From: Pseudomonas veronii
GTDB taxonomy: Bacteria; Pseudomonadota; Gammaproteobacteria; Pseudomonadales; Pseudomonadaceae
Length of the DNA: 64,000 nucleotides
Assembly: GCF_001439695.1 (NCBI RefSeq)
Contig: NZ_JYLL01000021.1
Location: 1-64,000, forward strand
Direction of reading: 5' to 3'
Shown: one piece after another, positions 1-8,347 of the stretch
Position numbering within the stretch: the first letter of the stretch is position 1
How the letters are laid out: each line of letters opens with the position of its first letter
Notes under the pieces: generated by a model
What the model was told of the DNA's origin: nothing
Databases searched by the model: none
Seen by the model: only the letters and a program-made list of their open reading frames with translations
Made by a program: the position numbers and the translations under genes

Positions 1-118
1 CACTGCTCTACCAACTCCTTCCAGGCTTCGATGAACTGAAGCAGGTCGCTGTCGAATCTTGCGTAACTCTTTGTTTACCAAGGAGTTTTCCGTTTCGACT
101 GCGCCGGAAGTGGGGCGA
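1..118 (-). other. Leader (5' transcribed spacer) of an rRNA operon, running off the left edge
   Basis: This stretch lies directly downstream, on the minus strand, of a very strong promoter. It has no open frame. Read on the minus strand it begins with a CGCCCC discriminator-like block and contains a small hairpin with arms AACTC and GAGTT, as expected of an rrn leader with antitermination signals. In P. aeruginosa the tyrosyl-tRNA synthetase gene here is likewise followed by a 16S rRNA gene. The 16S gene itself would begin beyond base 1, so it is inferred and not seen. Confidence 0.7.
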
Positions 119-146
119 ATTATAGACAGATATAAATCGCCGTCAA
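119..146 (-). promoter_or_regulatory. Strong sigma-70 promoter, probably of an rRNA operon
   Basis: On the minus strand a -35 box TTGACG (141-146) is followed by a 16 bp spacer and a perfect -10 box TATAAT (119-124), then a GC-rich discriminator. The spacer is AT-rich. The promoter starts only 16 bp beyond the tyrS stop and points the same way as tyrS, so read-through from tyrS would enter the rrn leader. The near-consensus boxes and GC discriminator fit a growth-rate-controlled rRNA promoter. Confidence 0.75.
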
Positions 147-161
147 CAGTTAATTTCAGAC

Positions 162-1361
162 TTATTCGGATTTGAGCGTAATACGCGCAAATGCCTTCTT
201 CCCAGCCTGGCAAACATGGGTCGCACCCAGCGCGTATATAAAGGTGCGATCAACCACTTCACCATCGATACGCACACCACCGGAACCCAAGAGGTCACGC
301 GCGACCGCCGAGTTCTTCACCAGGCCTGCCTTATTAAGGACGGCCGCGATCGGCATTGCCTCGGCAGCAGTCAGCTCGATCTCCGGCAGATCATCCGGCA
401 GCTCACCATCCTTCATCCGGTTGCCCGCCGCACGGTGAGCACTGGCCGCAGCCTCCTCGCCATGGAAACGCGCAACAATCTCTTCAGCCAGCTTGATCTT
501 CACGTCGCGAGGATTGGCACCCGCCTCGACATCCGCACGCAGCGCATTGATCTCATCCATCGAGCGGAAGCTCAACAGCTCGAAGTAACGCCACATCAGC
601 GCATCCGGAATCGAAACCAGCTTGCCGTACATCACGCCCGGCGCTTCCTGGATACCGACATAGTTGCCCAGGGACTTGGACATCTTCTTGACGCCGTCCA
701 ACCCTTCCAGCAACGGCATGGTCAGAATGCACTGAGCCTCTTGCCCATACGCACGCTGCAGCTCACGCCCCATCAGAAGGTTGAACTTCTGATCGGTGCC
801 ACCCAACTCAACGTCAGCGCGCAACGCCACCGAGTCATAGCCCTGGACCAGCGGGTACAGGAACTCATGAATCGCGATCGGCTGGTTGGTCGAATAGCGC
901 TTGTCGAAGTCATCGCGCTCAAGCATGCGCGCCACGGTGTACTGGGATGTCAGACGAATGAAGTCCGCCGGCCCCATCTTGTCCATCCAGGTGGAGTTGA
1001 ACGCCACCTCGGTCTTGGCCGGATCGAGAATCTTGAACACCTGGGTCTTGTAGGTCTCGGCATTCTCGAGAACCTGTTCACGGGTCAGCGGCGGACGCGT
1101 GGCGCTCTTGCCGCTTGGATCACCGATCATCCCGGTGAAATCCCCTATAAGGAAGATCACCTGATGCCCCAGGTCCTGGAACTGGCGCAGCTTATTGATA
1201 AGCACGGTATGGCCCAGGTGCAGATCCGGCGCAGTCGGATCAAAGCCGGCCTTGATACGCAGGGGCTGGCCACGCTTGAGCTTTTCGATCAGCTCCGCCT
1301 CGACCAACAGTTCTTCCGCACCACGTTTTATCAGCGCTAGCTGCTCTTCAACCGACTTCAT
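162..1361 (-). CDS. tyrS: Tyrosine--tRNA ligase
   Basis: Charges tRNA-Tyr with tyrosine in the cytoplasm. The 399-residue protein has the class I signature HLGHT near residue 45-50, the KMSKS loop (seen as KKMSKSLGN) and a C-terminal S4-type RNA-binding region ending near the stop. The length matches the shorter Pseudomonas TyrRS form (TyrZ-like, the one next to the murein peptidase and anmK in P. aeruginosa) rather than a 412-residue paralogue. An upstream in-frame ATG at 1406 exists, but the start MKSVEEQ at 1361 agrees with family length. It is transcribed away from the M23 peptidase gene, sharing a 209 bp divergent region. Confidence 0.96.
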   Translation of the reverse strand: MKSVEEQLALIKRGAEELLVEAELIEKLKRGQPLRIKAGFDPTAPDLHLGHTVLINKLRQFQDLGHQVIFLIGDFTGMIGDPSGKSATRPPLTREQVLENAETYKTQVFKILDPAKTEVAFNSTWMDKMGPADFIRLTSQYTVARMLERDDFDKRYSTNQPIAIHEFLYPLVQGYDSVALRADVELGGTDQKFNLLMGRELQRAYGQEAQCILTMPLLEGLDGVKKMSKSLGNYVGIQEAPGVMYGKLVSIPDALMWRYFELLSFRSMDEINALRADVEAGANPRDVKIKLAEEIVARFHGEEAAASAHRAAGNRMKDGELPDDLPEIELTAAEAMPIAAVLNKAGLVKNSAVARDLLGSGGVRIDGEVVDRTFIYALGATHVCQAGKKAFARITLKSE

Positions 1362-1570
1362 AACAGACCCGCAAGGCTCAGATTCAAAAGGGAACCAACC
1401 ATACAAGATCAGGGACTAATTACAAGTTTTGCCCTGCGCACGGACACCGTTCGACAAGCCCGGCGTTCGCGAGCTTGCGTCACAGATGATTTGGTTATAT
1501 TTTATACAGTTATTTCATCTTCATCATGTCAGTCATCTTTTCCATTTCATCTTCAAAGTCAAAATTACCT

Positions 1571-2989
1571 ATGACCACAGAACCGTCTAAAGCGCCGCCG
1601 CTTTACCCAAAGACCCACCTGCTCGCTGCAAGTGGTATCGCCGCCCTTCTGAGCCTGGCACTCCTGGTATTCCCTTCCAGTGACGTAGAAGCCAAACGAA
1701 CATCCCTGAGCCTTGACCTGGAAAGTCCCGCAGAACAACTGACACAAGATCAAGACGCTTCCGACGCGCAACAAGCCACAAATGCACCCGTCGATTCGCC
1801 GTTTGCCCAGATCGAAAGCGCCCCGGACGAAACCGACAAAACCGCCCAGCAGCAGGCTGCACCTGCCGTAGCGCAGGCCAAGAGCCCTCAGCATCGCGAG
1901 GTGCTCGTCGGCAAGGGCGACACGCTTTCCACCCTGTTCGAGAAGGTCGGCCTACCTGCCACTACGGTTAATGAGGTCTTGGCCAGCGATAAACAAGCCA
2001 AGCAATTCACCCAGCTCAAACGCGGTCAAAAACTCGAATTCGAACTGACCCCAGATGGCCAGCTGAACAACCTGCACAGCAACCTCAGCGACCTGGAAAG
2101 CATCACCCTGACCAAGGGTGCCAAAGGTTTCGCGTTCAATCGCATCACCACCAAGCCAGTGATGCGCTCCGCCTACGTACATGGCGTCATCAACAGCTCG
2201 CTGTCGCAATCGGCCGCTCGTGCCGGCTTGTCCCACAGCATGACCATGGACATGGCCAGCGTGTTTGGCTACGACATCGACTTCGCCCAGGACATCCGCC
2301 AGGGTGACGAATTCGACGTGATCTACGAGCAGAAGGTCGCCAACGGCAAAGTGGTCGGCACCGGCAATATCCTCTCCGCGCGCTTTACCAACCGCGGCAA
2401 GACCTACACCGCCGTGCGCTACACCAACAAACAAGGCAACAGCAGTTACTACACCGCTGATGGCAACAGCATGCGCAAGGCCTTTATCCGCACACCTGTG
2501 GATTTCGCCCGCATCAGCTCGCGCTTCTCCATGGGACGCAAGCACCCCATCCTGAACAAAATCCGCGCCCACAAAGGCGTCGACTATGCAGCGCCGCGCG
2601 GCACGCCCATCAAGGCCGCAGGTGACGGCAAGGTACTGTTGGCCGGACGTCGCGGCGGTTACGGCAACACCGTGATCATCCAGCACGGCAACACCTACCG
2701 CACGCTGTATGGCCACATGCAAGGCTTCGCCAAGGGCGTACAGACCGGCGGCAACGTGAAGCAGGGCCAGGTGATCGGCTATATCGGCACGACCGGCTTG
2801 TCCACCGGCCCACACTTGCACTATGAATTTCAGGTCAATGGCGTACACGTCGACCCGCTGGGCCAGAAACTGCCGATGGCCGACCCGATCGCCAAGGCCG
2901 AACGCGCGCGTTTCATGCAACAAAGCCAACCGCTGATGGCACGCATGGATCAGGAGCGCTCCACCCTGCTGGCTTCGGCGAAGCGCTAA
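1571..2989 (+). CDS. M23-family peptidoglycan DD-metalloendopeptidase (MepM/OapA-like)
   Basis: A 472-residue envelope protein predicted to cut peptide cross-links in murein. There is one membrane anchor near residues 15-35, followed by an acidic/Gln-rich linker. Next comes a LysM/OapA-like segment (VGKGDTLSTLFEKVGL). The C-terminal M23 peptidase has the zinc ligands HKGVDY and the HLHYEF motif, so it should be active. The start at 1571 (MTTEPSK) is preferred over an ATG 45 bp upstream because the upstream codons add a Ser-rich tail before the anchor; neither start has a strong Shine-Dalgarno. anmK begins 3 bp after the stop, so cutting and recycling of the wall are likely co-expressed. Confidence 0.9.
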   Translation: MTTEPSKAPPLYPKTHLLAASGIAALLSLALLVFPSSDVEAKRTSLSLDLESPAEQLTQDQDASDAQQATNAPVDSPFAQIESAPDETDKTAQQQAAPAVAQAKSPQHREVLVGKGDTLSTLFEKVGLPATTVNEVLASDKQAKQFTQLKRGQKLEFELTPDGQLNNLHSNLSDLESITLTKGAKGFAFNRITTKPVMRSAYVHGVINSSLSQSAARAGLSHSMTMDMASVFGYDIDFAQDIRQGDEFDVIYEQKVANGKVVGTGNILSARFTNRGKTYTAVRYTNKQGNSSYYTADGNSMRKAFIRTPVDFARISSRFSMGRKHPILNKIRAHKGVDYAAPRGTPIKAAGDGKVLLAGRRGGYGNTVIIQHGNTYRTLYGHMQGFAKGVQTGGNVKQGQVIGYIGTTGLSTGPHLHYEFQVNGVHVDPLGQKLPMADPIAKAERARFMQQSQPLMARMDQERSTLLASAKR

Positions 2990-2992
2990 GGT

Positions 2993-4084
2993 ATGCCGCT
3001 CTATATAGGCGTGATGTCAGGGACCAGCCTCGATGGCCTGGATATCGCCCTGATCGAACAAGAGGCGGCGATCAAGCTGATCGCCACTCACTACATCCCC
3101 ATGCCAGACAGCTTGCGCGCGGAGCTGCTTGGCCTGTGCGCCAGCGGCCCGGATGAGATCGCCCGCTCGGCAATGGCCCAGCAGCACTGGGTGACACTCG
3201 CCGCCCAGGGCATCCATGCCCTGCTCGACCAGCACAACCTCAAGCCCCAGGACATTCGCGCGATCGGCAGCCATGGGCAGACTATCCGCCATGAACCGGC
3301 ACGCGGCTTCACCGTACAGATCGGCAACCCTGCCTTGCTCACCGAATTGACCGGCATCACCGTGGTCAGCGACTTCCGCAGCCGCGACGTTGCCGCAGGT
3401 GGTCAGGGTGCGCCATTGGTACCGGCCTTTCATGAAGCACTGTTTGACGAACGCAGCGGGAATCGTGCGGTTTTGAACGTCGGAGGTTTCAGCAACCTCA
3501 GCTTGATCGAGACCGGAAAACCCGTAGCCGGCTTCGACTGCGGCCCGGGCAATGTCTTGCTGGATGCCTGGATTCATCAACAGCGCGGCGAACACTTTGA
3601 TCGCGAGGGTCAATGGGCCGCCAGCGGCAAAGTCGAACCTCAGTTGCTCAACGCGCTGCTCAGTGACCCTTTTTTCTTGACCAAAGGCCCGAAAAGCACC
3701 GGGCGCGAAGTGTTCAACCTGGGATGGCTGCAACAACACCTGGCGCGCCTACCCGCCTTCGCCCCCCAGGACATCCAGGCCACGCTGCTGGAACTGACGG
3801 CCCTGACCATCGTCGAGGCCCTGCAAACCGCCCAACCCCAGACAAACACCCTGCTTGTCTGCGGCGGCGGCGCGCATAACCGCACGCTGATGAAGCGCCT
3901 GGCCACGCTATTGCCATCGACCCAGGTCAGCAGCACCGCCACCTGCGGCGTAGATCCCGATTGGGTCGAAGCCATGGCCTTCGCCTGGCTGGCCCATTGC
4001 TGCCTCGAAGGCATCGCCGCCAACCGCCCCAGCGTCACTGGCGCACGCGGGCTACGGGTGCTGGGCGCGATCTACCCCGCCTGA
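2993..4084 (+). CDS. anmK: Anhydro-N-acetylmuramic acid kinase
   Basis: Phosphorylates and opens 1,6-anhydroMurNAc released by lytic transglycosylases, giving MurNAc-6-phosphate for cell-wall recycling. The 363-residue protein opens with the ATP-binding loop GVMSGTSLDG and carries GFDCGPGN and VCGGGAHN, all standard for the AnmK branch of the ASKHA fold. It follows the murein endopeptidase with a 3 bp gap, so the two form an operon. The later recycling enzymes MurU and AmgK are encoded 24 kb downstream in this window. Confidence 0.96.
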   Translation: MPLYIGVMSGTSLDGLDIALIEQEAAIKLIATHYIPMPDSLRAELLGLCASGPDEIARSAMAQQHWVTLAAQGIHALLDQHNLKPQDIRAIGSHGQTIRHEPARGFTVQIGNPALLTELTGITVVSDFRSRDVAAGGQGAPLVPAFHEALFDERSGNRAVLNVGGFSNLSLIETGKPVAGFDCGPGNVLLDAWIHQQRGEHFDREGQWAASGKVEPQLLNALLSDPFFLTKGPKSTGREVFNLGWLQQHLARLPAFAPQDIQATLLELTALTIVEALQTAQPQTNTLLVCGGGAHNRTLMKRLATLLPSTQVSSTATCGVDPDWVEAMAFAWLAHCCLEGIAANRPSVTGARGLRVLGAIYPA

Positions 4085-4109
4085 CTGCCCGCCAGAATCC
4101 GCAGACAGC

Positions 4110-4147
4110 AAAACGCCGCTTGGCCGATCAAAGCCAAGCGGCGTTTT
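4110..4147. terminator. Bidirectional intrinsic terminator between anmK and erpA
   Basis: A perfect 15 bp stem (arms 4110-4124 and 4133-4147) with an 8-base loop. The arms start with AAAA and end with TTTT, so it serves both the rightward anmK transcript and the leftward erpA transcript. Confidence 0.9.
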
Positions 4148-4162
4148 TATATCCGCTACCGA

Positions 4163-4513
4163 TCAGATCGAGAACGAAGACCCGCAACCACACGTAGTCG
4201 TGGCATTAGGGTTCTTGATCACGAAACGCGAACCCTCCAGACCTTCCTGGTAATCCACCTCGGCGCCTGCCAGGTATTGGAAACTCATGGGGTCCACAAC
4301 CAGGCTCACGCCCTCGCGCTCGACGATGGTGTCGTCATCGGCCACTTCTTCATCGAAGGTAAAACCGTACTGAAACCCTGAACAACCGCCGCCCGTAACA
4401 AATACGCGCAGCTTCAAGCGATCATTACCCTCTTCATCGACCAGGCTCTTCACCTTGTGCGCAGCACCGTGGGTGAATTGCAAAGCCGTGGGGGTGAAGG
4501 ACTCAACGCTCAT
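4163..4513 (-). CDS. erpA: Iron-sulfur cluster insertion protein ErpA
   Basis: A-type carrier that passes Fe-S clusters to targets such as the isoprenoid enzymes. The 116-residue protein has the three conserved cysteines of the family: GGGCSGF in the middle and the C-terminal CGCGSSF. The start at 4513 (MSVESF) is chosen because it gives the normal family length; an upstream in-frame ATG would add ten residues. It is a single gene with its own promoter upstream and a shared terminator with anmK. Confidence 0.95.
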   Translation of the reverse strand: MSVESFTPTALQFTHGAAHKVKSLVDEEGNDRLKLRVFVTGGGCSGFQYGFTFDEEVADDDTIVEREGVSLVVDPMSFQYLAGAEVDYQEGLEGSRFVIKNPNATTTCGCGSSFSI

Positions 4514-4559
4514 GCTGATAATCTCCCGGCGTACCGCCGCCATATGCGTAATGGTCGGT

Positions 4560-4589
4560 ATTATCCGCTTCTCCTAGAAAAGCGGTCAA
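4560..4589 (-). promoter_or_regulatory. erpA promoter with a dyad inside the spacer
   Basis: On the minus strand TTGACC (4584-4589), an 18 bp spacer and GATAAT (4560-4565) form a good sigma-70 promoter for erpA. The spacer is almost wholly an inverted repeat (4565-4585, half-sites CCGCTTCTC and CCGCTTTTC), which looks like an operator. It does not match the IscR type 2 spacing that I know. Confidence 0.6.
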
Positions 4590-4636
4590 CTATTGTTACG
4601 GTATATCAATCTGCGCAGCCGCCATTAAAAACACAA

Positions 4637-4657
4637 AAGGCCCGATCGACGGGCCTT
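4637..4657 (-). terminator. argC terminator
   Basis: An 8 bp stem AAGGCCCG/CGGGCCTT with a 5-base loop. On the minus strand it is followed by a T-rich run (TTTTGTGTTTTT), so it ends the leftward argC transcript before the erpA promoter. Confidence 0.85.
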
Positions 4658-4678
4658 CTGCTTGGCGACCTGACAGCC

Positions 4679-5713
4679 TTACGGCAGCATGCCTGCGTGG
4701 GACAGGCCCAGCTTCTCATCCAGGCCGAACAGGATGTTCATGTTCTGCACCGCCTGGCCCGAAGCGCCCTTGACCAGATTGTCGATCACCGACAGCACCA
4801 CCACCAGATCACCGTCCTGCGGCCGATGCACGGCAATCCGGCACACGTTGGCGCCGCGCACACTGCGGGTTTCCGGATGGCTGCCGGCCGGCATCACATC
4901 GACGAACGGCTCGTTGGCGTAACGCTTTTCAAACAGCGCCTGCAAATCCACCGAGCGATCCACCACCGTCGCATACAGTGTCGAGTGAATGCCACGGATC
5001 ATCGGAGTCAGGTGCGGCACGAAGGTCAGCCCCACATCCTTACCGGCGGCGCGACGCAGCCCCTGGCGGATTTCCGGCAGATGACGATGCCCTTTTACCG
5101 CGTAGGCCTTCATGCTTTCCGACGTCTCGGAGTACAGCGACCCCACCGCCGCCCCACGCCCGGCGCCGCTGACGCCCGACTTGCAGTCGGCAATCAAGCG
5201 CGAAACGTCGGCCAGCCCGGCTTCGAGCAATGGCAGGAAGCCCAACTGCGTCGCGGTCGGATAGCAACCCGGCACGGCGATCAAGCGCGCTTGCTTGATC
5301 TGCTCACGATTGACTTCCGGCAGGCCGTACACCGCCTCTTCCAACAGCTGCGGCGCGCCGTGTGGCTGGCCGTACCATTTGGCCCACTCGTCGGCGTCCT
5401 GCAGGCGGAAGTCCGCCGACAGATCGATGACCTTGGTGCCCGCGGCCAGCAACTCGCCGGCCAGCGCATGGGCTACGCCGTGGGGGGTGGCAAAGAACAC
5501 CACGTCACAGGCACCGAGGGTCTTGATGTCCGGCACGCTGAACGCCAGGCCGTCGTAATGGCCTCGCAGGTTCGGGTACATATCGGCCACAGCCAGGCCG
5601 GCCTCGGATCGGGAAGTGATGACCACCACCTCAGCTTGCGGATGCTGAGCCAACAGACGCAGCAATTCGACACCGGTGTAACCCGTGCCGCCGACGATAC
5701 CGACCTTGACCAT
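4679..5713 (-). CDS. argC: N-acetyl-gamma-glutamyl-phosphate reductase
   Basis: Third step of arginine synthesis: reduces N-acetylglutamyl phosphate to the semialdehyde with NADPH. The 344-residue protein starts with the dinucleotide-binding loop GIVGGTGYTG and contains the catalytic-cysteine region VPGCYPTA. The length is that of the proteobacterial enzyme. The start at 5713 (MVKVGIVGG) puts the Rossmann loop at the N-terminus; an upstream in-frame ATG would add 30 unrelated residues. Monocistronic, with its own promoter and terminator. Confidence 0.97.
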   Translation of the reverse strand: MVKVGIVGGTGYTGVELLRLLAQHPQAEVVVITSRSEAGLAVADMYPNLRGHYDGLAFSVPDIKTLGACDVVFFATPHGVAHALAGELLAAGTKVIDLSADFRLQDADEWAKWYGQPHGAPQLLEEAVYGLPEVNREQIKQARLIAVPGCYPTATQLGFLPLLEAGLADVSRLIADCKSGVSGAGRGAAVGSLYSETSESMKAYAVKGHRHLPEIRQGLRRAAGKDVGLTFVPHLTPMIRGIHSTLYATVVDRSVDLQALFEKRYANEPFVDVMPAGSHPETRSVRGANVCRIAVHRPQDGDLVVVLSVIDNLVKGASGQAVQNMNILFGLDEKLGLSHAGMLP

Positions 5714-5749
5714 AAACCTGCCCTCAAAGAACCCACTGGAAAGCCGTCG

Positions 5750-5778
5750 ATAATAGGGGCCGCATTGTCCTGCGACAA
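5750..5778 (-). promoter_or_regulatory. argC promoter
   Basis: On the minus strand TTGTCG (5773-5778), a 17 bp spacer and TATTAT (5750-5755) lie 37 bp before the argC start. The hemJ gene is divergent, so its promoter must share the 5779-5849 stretch. Confidence 0.6.
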
Positions 5779-5849
5779 CCGCCAAGGTGACGTAAGGACG
5801 CATGAGCCACTACTATCTTCAGTTACCGTGAACCTGGGAATAACTAAAA

Positions 5850-6278
5850 ATGCTTTATCTATGGGTCAAAGCCTTCCATATCGTCAGCATCGTGTGCTGG
5901 TTTGCCGGGCTGTTCTACCTGCCGCGCCTGTTCGTCTACCACGCCCAAAGCGAAGACACCGTCAGCAAGGAACGCTTCAGCGTCATGGAGCGCAAGCTGT
6001 ATCGCGGCATCATGGGCCCGTCGATGCTTGCCACGCTGGTCTTCGGCATCTGGATGATCGCCCTCAACCCCGGCCTCTTCCATATGGGCGCCTGGCTCCA
6101 CGTCAAGCTGACCCTGGTCGTTCTGCTGATCGGTTACCACCACATGTGCGGCGCACAGGTAAAACGCTTCGCCCGTGGCGAAAACACCCGCAGCCATGTC
6201 TTTTATCGCTGGTTCAATGAGTTCCCGGTTCTGATATTGCTGGCTATCGTAATTCTGGTCGTGGTCAAACCGTTCTAA
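5850..6278 (+). CDS. hemJ: Protoporphyrinogen oxidase HemJ
   Basis: Inner-membrane enzyme that oxidises protoporphyrinogen IX to protoporphyrin IX in heme synthesis. The 142-residue protein has four hydrophobic segments. It shows the family's conserved early histidine (VKAFHIVSIVCWFAGLFY), the arginine of LPRLFVYH, and the GYHHM region, in a layout typical of UPF0093/HemJ. A nitronate monooxygenase gene follows after 24 bp, probably co-transcribed. Confidence 0.9.
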   Translation: MLYLWVKAFHIVSIVCWFAGLFYLPRLFVYHAQSEDTVSKERFSVMERKLYRGIMGPSMLATLVFGIWMIALNPGLFHMGAWLHVKLTLVVLLIGYHHMCGAQVKRFARGENTRSHVFYRWFNEFPVLILLAIVILVVVKPF

Positions 6279-6302
6279 CGTCAATGCCTCGGGGTACCTC
6301 CA

Positions 6303-7265
6303 ATGTCGCTGCCCGCTTTGCTTGAACAACGTCTGCGCCTGCCCGTCGTGGCCGCGCCGATGTTCCTGATTTCCAATCCGCAACTGGTTCTGGCGTGCTG
6401 CCGCAATGGCGTGGTCGGAAGTTTCCCGGCACTGAACCAGCGCGAAAGCAGTGGCTTCAAGGCCTGGCTGGAGGAAATCGAAGCGGGCCTGGCGCAGTTG
6501 AGCAACCCGGCGCCCTACGCCGTCAACCTCATCGTCCACCACAGCAACCCACGGTTGGAGGCAGACCTGGCGATCTGCGTCGAGCACAAGGTGCCGATCG
6601 TCATCACCAGCCTCGGCGCGGTGAAGGCGTTGGTCGATGCGGTACACAGCTACGGCGGCCTGGTCTTCCATGACGTCACCACTCGACGTCACGCCGAGAA
6701 AGCCGCCGAAGCCGGGGTGGACGGCCTGATCGCCGTGGCCGCCGGCGCCGGTGGCCATGCCGGCACCTGGAGCCCGTTCGCGTTGATCGCCGAGATTCGC
6801 CAGTTTTTCGACAAAACCCTGCTGCTGGCCGGCTGCCTCAACCACGGGCACGAGATCCTGGCCGCCCAGTTGCTGGGCGCGGACCTGGCGTATCTGGGCA
6901 CGCGGTTTATCGCCACCGCCGAAAGCCACGCGCCGGATGCGTATAAAGAGATGCTGCTCACATCAGGCGCCGTCGACATCGTGCACACTGCCGCAGTCTC
7001 CGGCGTGCCCGCGAGCTTCATGCGCCAGAGCCTGACAAACGCCGGTTTCGACCTGGCCGCCCTGCAAGGCAAAGGCGAAGTCAATTTCGGCGCCAAGCTC
7101 AAGCCGTTGAACGACGAGGCCAAGGCCTGGAAGACCGTATGGTCTGCCGGCCAGGGCGTCGGTGAGATCGATGATTTGCCCGGCGTCGATGAACTCGTTG
7201 CGCGCCTGGATGCCGAATACCGCGAAGCCCGCGAGAAGGCGGCACAGTTGCGCTGGCCGCGCTGA
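6303..7265 (+). CDS. Nitronate monooxygenase family FMN protein
   Basis: A 320-residue TIM-barrel flavoprotein of the 2-nitropropane dioxygenase/nitronate monooxygenase class, predicted to oxidise propionate-3-nitronate or related nitronates. The N-terminus VVAAPMFLISNPQLV holds the FMN-contact segment, and GAGGHAG near residue 150 carries the conserved histidine. FMN phosphate-binding glycines follow in the LLGADLAYLGTRF stretch. It sits just after hemJ on the same strand. The real substrate cannot be told; some relatives act as NADH:quinone reductases. Confidence 0.88.
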   Translation: MSLPALLEQRLRLPVVAAPMFLISNPQLVLACCRNGVVGSFPALNQRESSGFKAWLEEIEAGLAQLSNPAPYAVNLIVHHSNPRLEADLAICVEHKVPIVITSLGAVKALVDAVHSYGGLVFHDVTTRRHAEKAAEAGVDGLIAVAAGAGGHAGTWSPFALIAEIRQFFDKTLLLAGCLNHGHEILAAQLLGADLAYLGTRFIATAESHAPDAYKEMLLTSGAVDIVHTAAVSGVPASFMRQSLTNAGFDLAALQGKGEVNFGAKLKPLNDEAKAWKTVWSAGQGVGEIDDLPGVDELVARLDAEYREAREKAAQLRWPR

Positions 7266-7333
7266 TACACTTGCCGGGCCCGCCCATTGAAGCGGGCCTG
7301 CCCCCTCCCCTGTAACATGACAAGGATGCCCGC

Positions 7334-8284
7334 ATGAGCGACAACCGTTTCAAGATTGTGTTTGATGGAGCCCTGCTCCCGGGTGTCGAAAGCACCACCG
7401 CTAAACTGAATCTCGCCGAATTGTTCAAAAGCAACGTTGAGGCCATCGAGAAGCTCTTTACCGGTCGCCCCGTCGCCCTCAAGCGCGACCTCGCGCGCCC
7501 CGATGCCGAAACCTACCTCACCGCGCTGAAGAACGCCGGGATCGACGCGCGTATCGAAGCCGAACAGCCCGTGGCCTTCAGCCTTGACGAAACCCACGAG
7601 ACCGAGCCCTCTGCCCGCCCTGCCGCCTCCCCGTATGCACCACCGCGTGCCGCAGTGGGTGACGATTTGCCGGAGTACGCCGAGCTCAAGATCTTCACGA
7701 TCCATGGCCGCATCGGTCGCCTGCGCTACCTGGCCTGGACGCTGGTACTCACCGTCGCGATGCTCGTCGCCTCGGGCATCCTCGCCACTGCCGGCTTCGC
7801 CGTGGCGACCGCTTCGCCGACGGCGGGCATCATCCTGGGCTCGCTGCTGGGTTTCGCGCTGTTCGTGGCGATTGTCTGGGTCAGCGTGCAAATCGGCGTG
7901 CAGCGTCTGCACGACCTGGGCTGGTCCGGCTGGCTGTACCTGCTGAACCTGGTGCCGCTGGTGAACAGCATTTTCCCGCTGCTGCTGCTGGTGTTGCCAG
8001 GTAACACCGGCGCCAACCAGTACGGTGCGCCGCCACCGCGCAACTCCACGGCAGTGAAAGTCCTGGCCTCCCTGTGGCTGGCATTTATTCCGTTGATGCT
8101 CATCATCTTGATGGCCTTGGGGATGAACGGCTACCTGGACCAACTCGAAAGCAACGTGGACAGCAGCTACGAAAGCAGCTCCATCACCTCCGATGAAGAC
8201 GCCGATCAAAGCGTGATCGTCAATGAAGAAGACGTGCAAAGTGCTGACGACGCGGCCGAACCTGTAGACTCTCCAGAACAGTGA
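7334..8284 (+). CDS. DUF805 family membrane protein with N-terminal cytosolic domain
   Basis: A 316-residue protein of unknown role. Residues 1-80 form a soluble domain (SDNRFKIVFDGALLPGVE...) seen on other Pseudomonas membrane proteins of this kind. Residues about 120-260 are DUF805, with four hydrophobic helices and the family motif GVQRLHDLGWSGW. The C-terminal 45 residues are strongly acidic and Ser/Asp/Glu-rich. A Shine-Dalgarno (AAGGA) precedes the ATG. No enzymatic motif is visible; a membrane regulatory or assembly role is only a guess. Confidence 0.8.
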   Translation: MSDNRFKIVFDGALLPGVESTTAKLNLAELFKSNVEAIEKLFTGRPVALKRDLARPDAETYLTALKNAGIDARIEAEQPVAFSLDETHETEPSARPAASPYAPPRAAVGDDLPEYAELKIFTIHGRIGRLRYLAWTLVLTVAMLVASGILATAGFAVATASPTAGIILGSLLGFALFVAIVWVSVQIGVQRLHDLGWSGWLYLLNLVPLVNSIFPLLLLVLPGNTGANQYGAPPPRNSTAVKVLASLWLAFIPLMLIILMALGMNGYLDQLESNVDSSYESSSITSDEDADQSVIVNEEDVQSADDAAEPVDSPEQ

Positions 8285-8347
8285 AAAAACGCCCGCCGCC
8301 TGTGATGCCTCTGTCACAGGTCCGGCGGCGTTGCGATGGAGAAAGGC

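Noticed and set aside
4457..6220. A 587-codon plus-strand frame over argC and hemJ
   Set aside because: It is antisense to argC, whose motifs are unmistakable, and out of frame with hemJ.
8290..8330. A CCTGTGA/TCACAGG hairpin after the DUF805 gene
   Set aside because: The stem is good but the outer part pairs poorly and no T-run follows, so I did not list it as a terminator.
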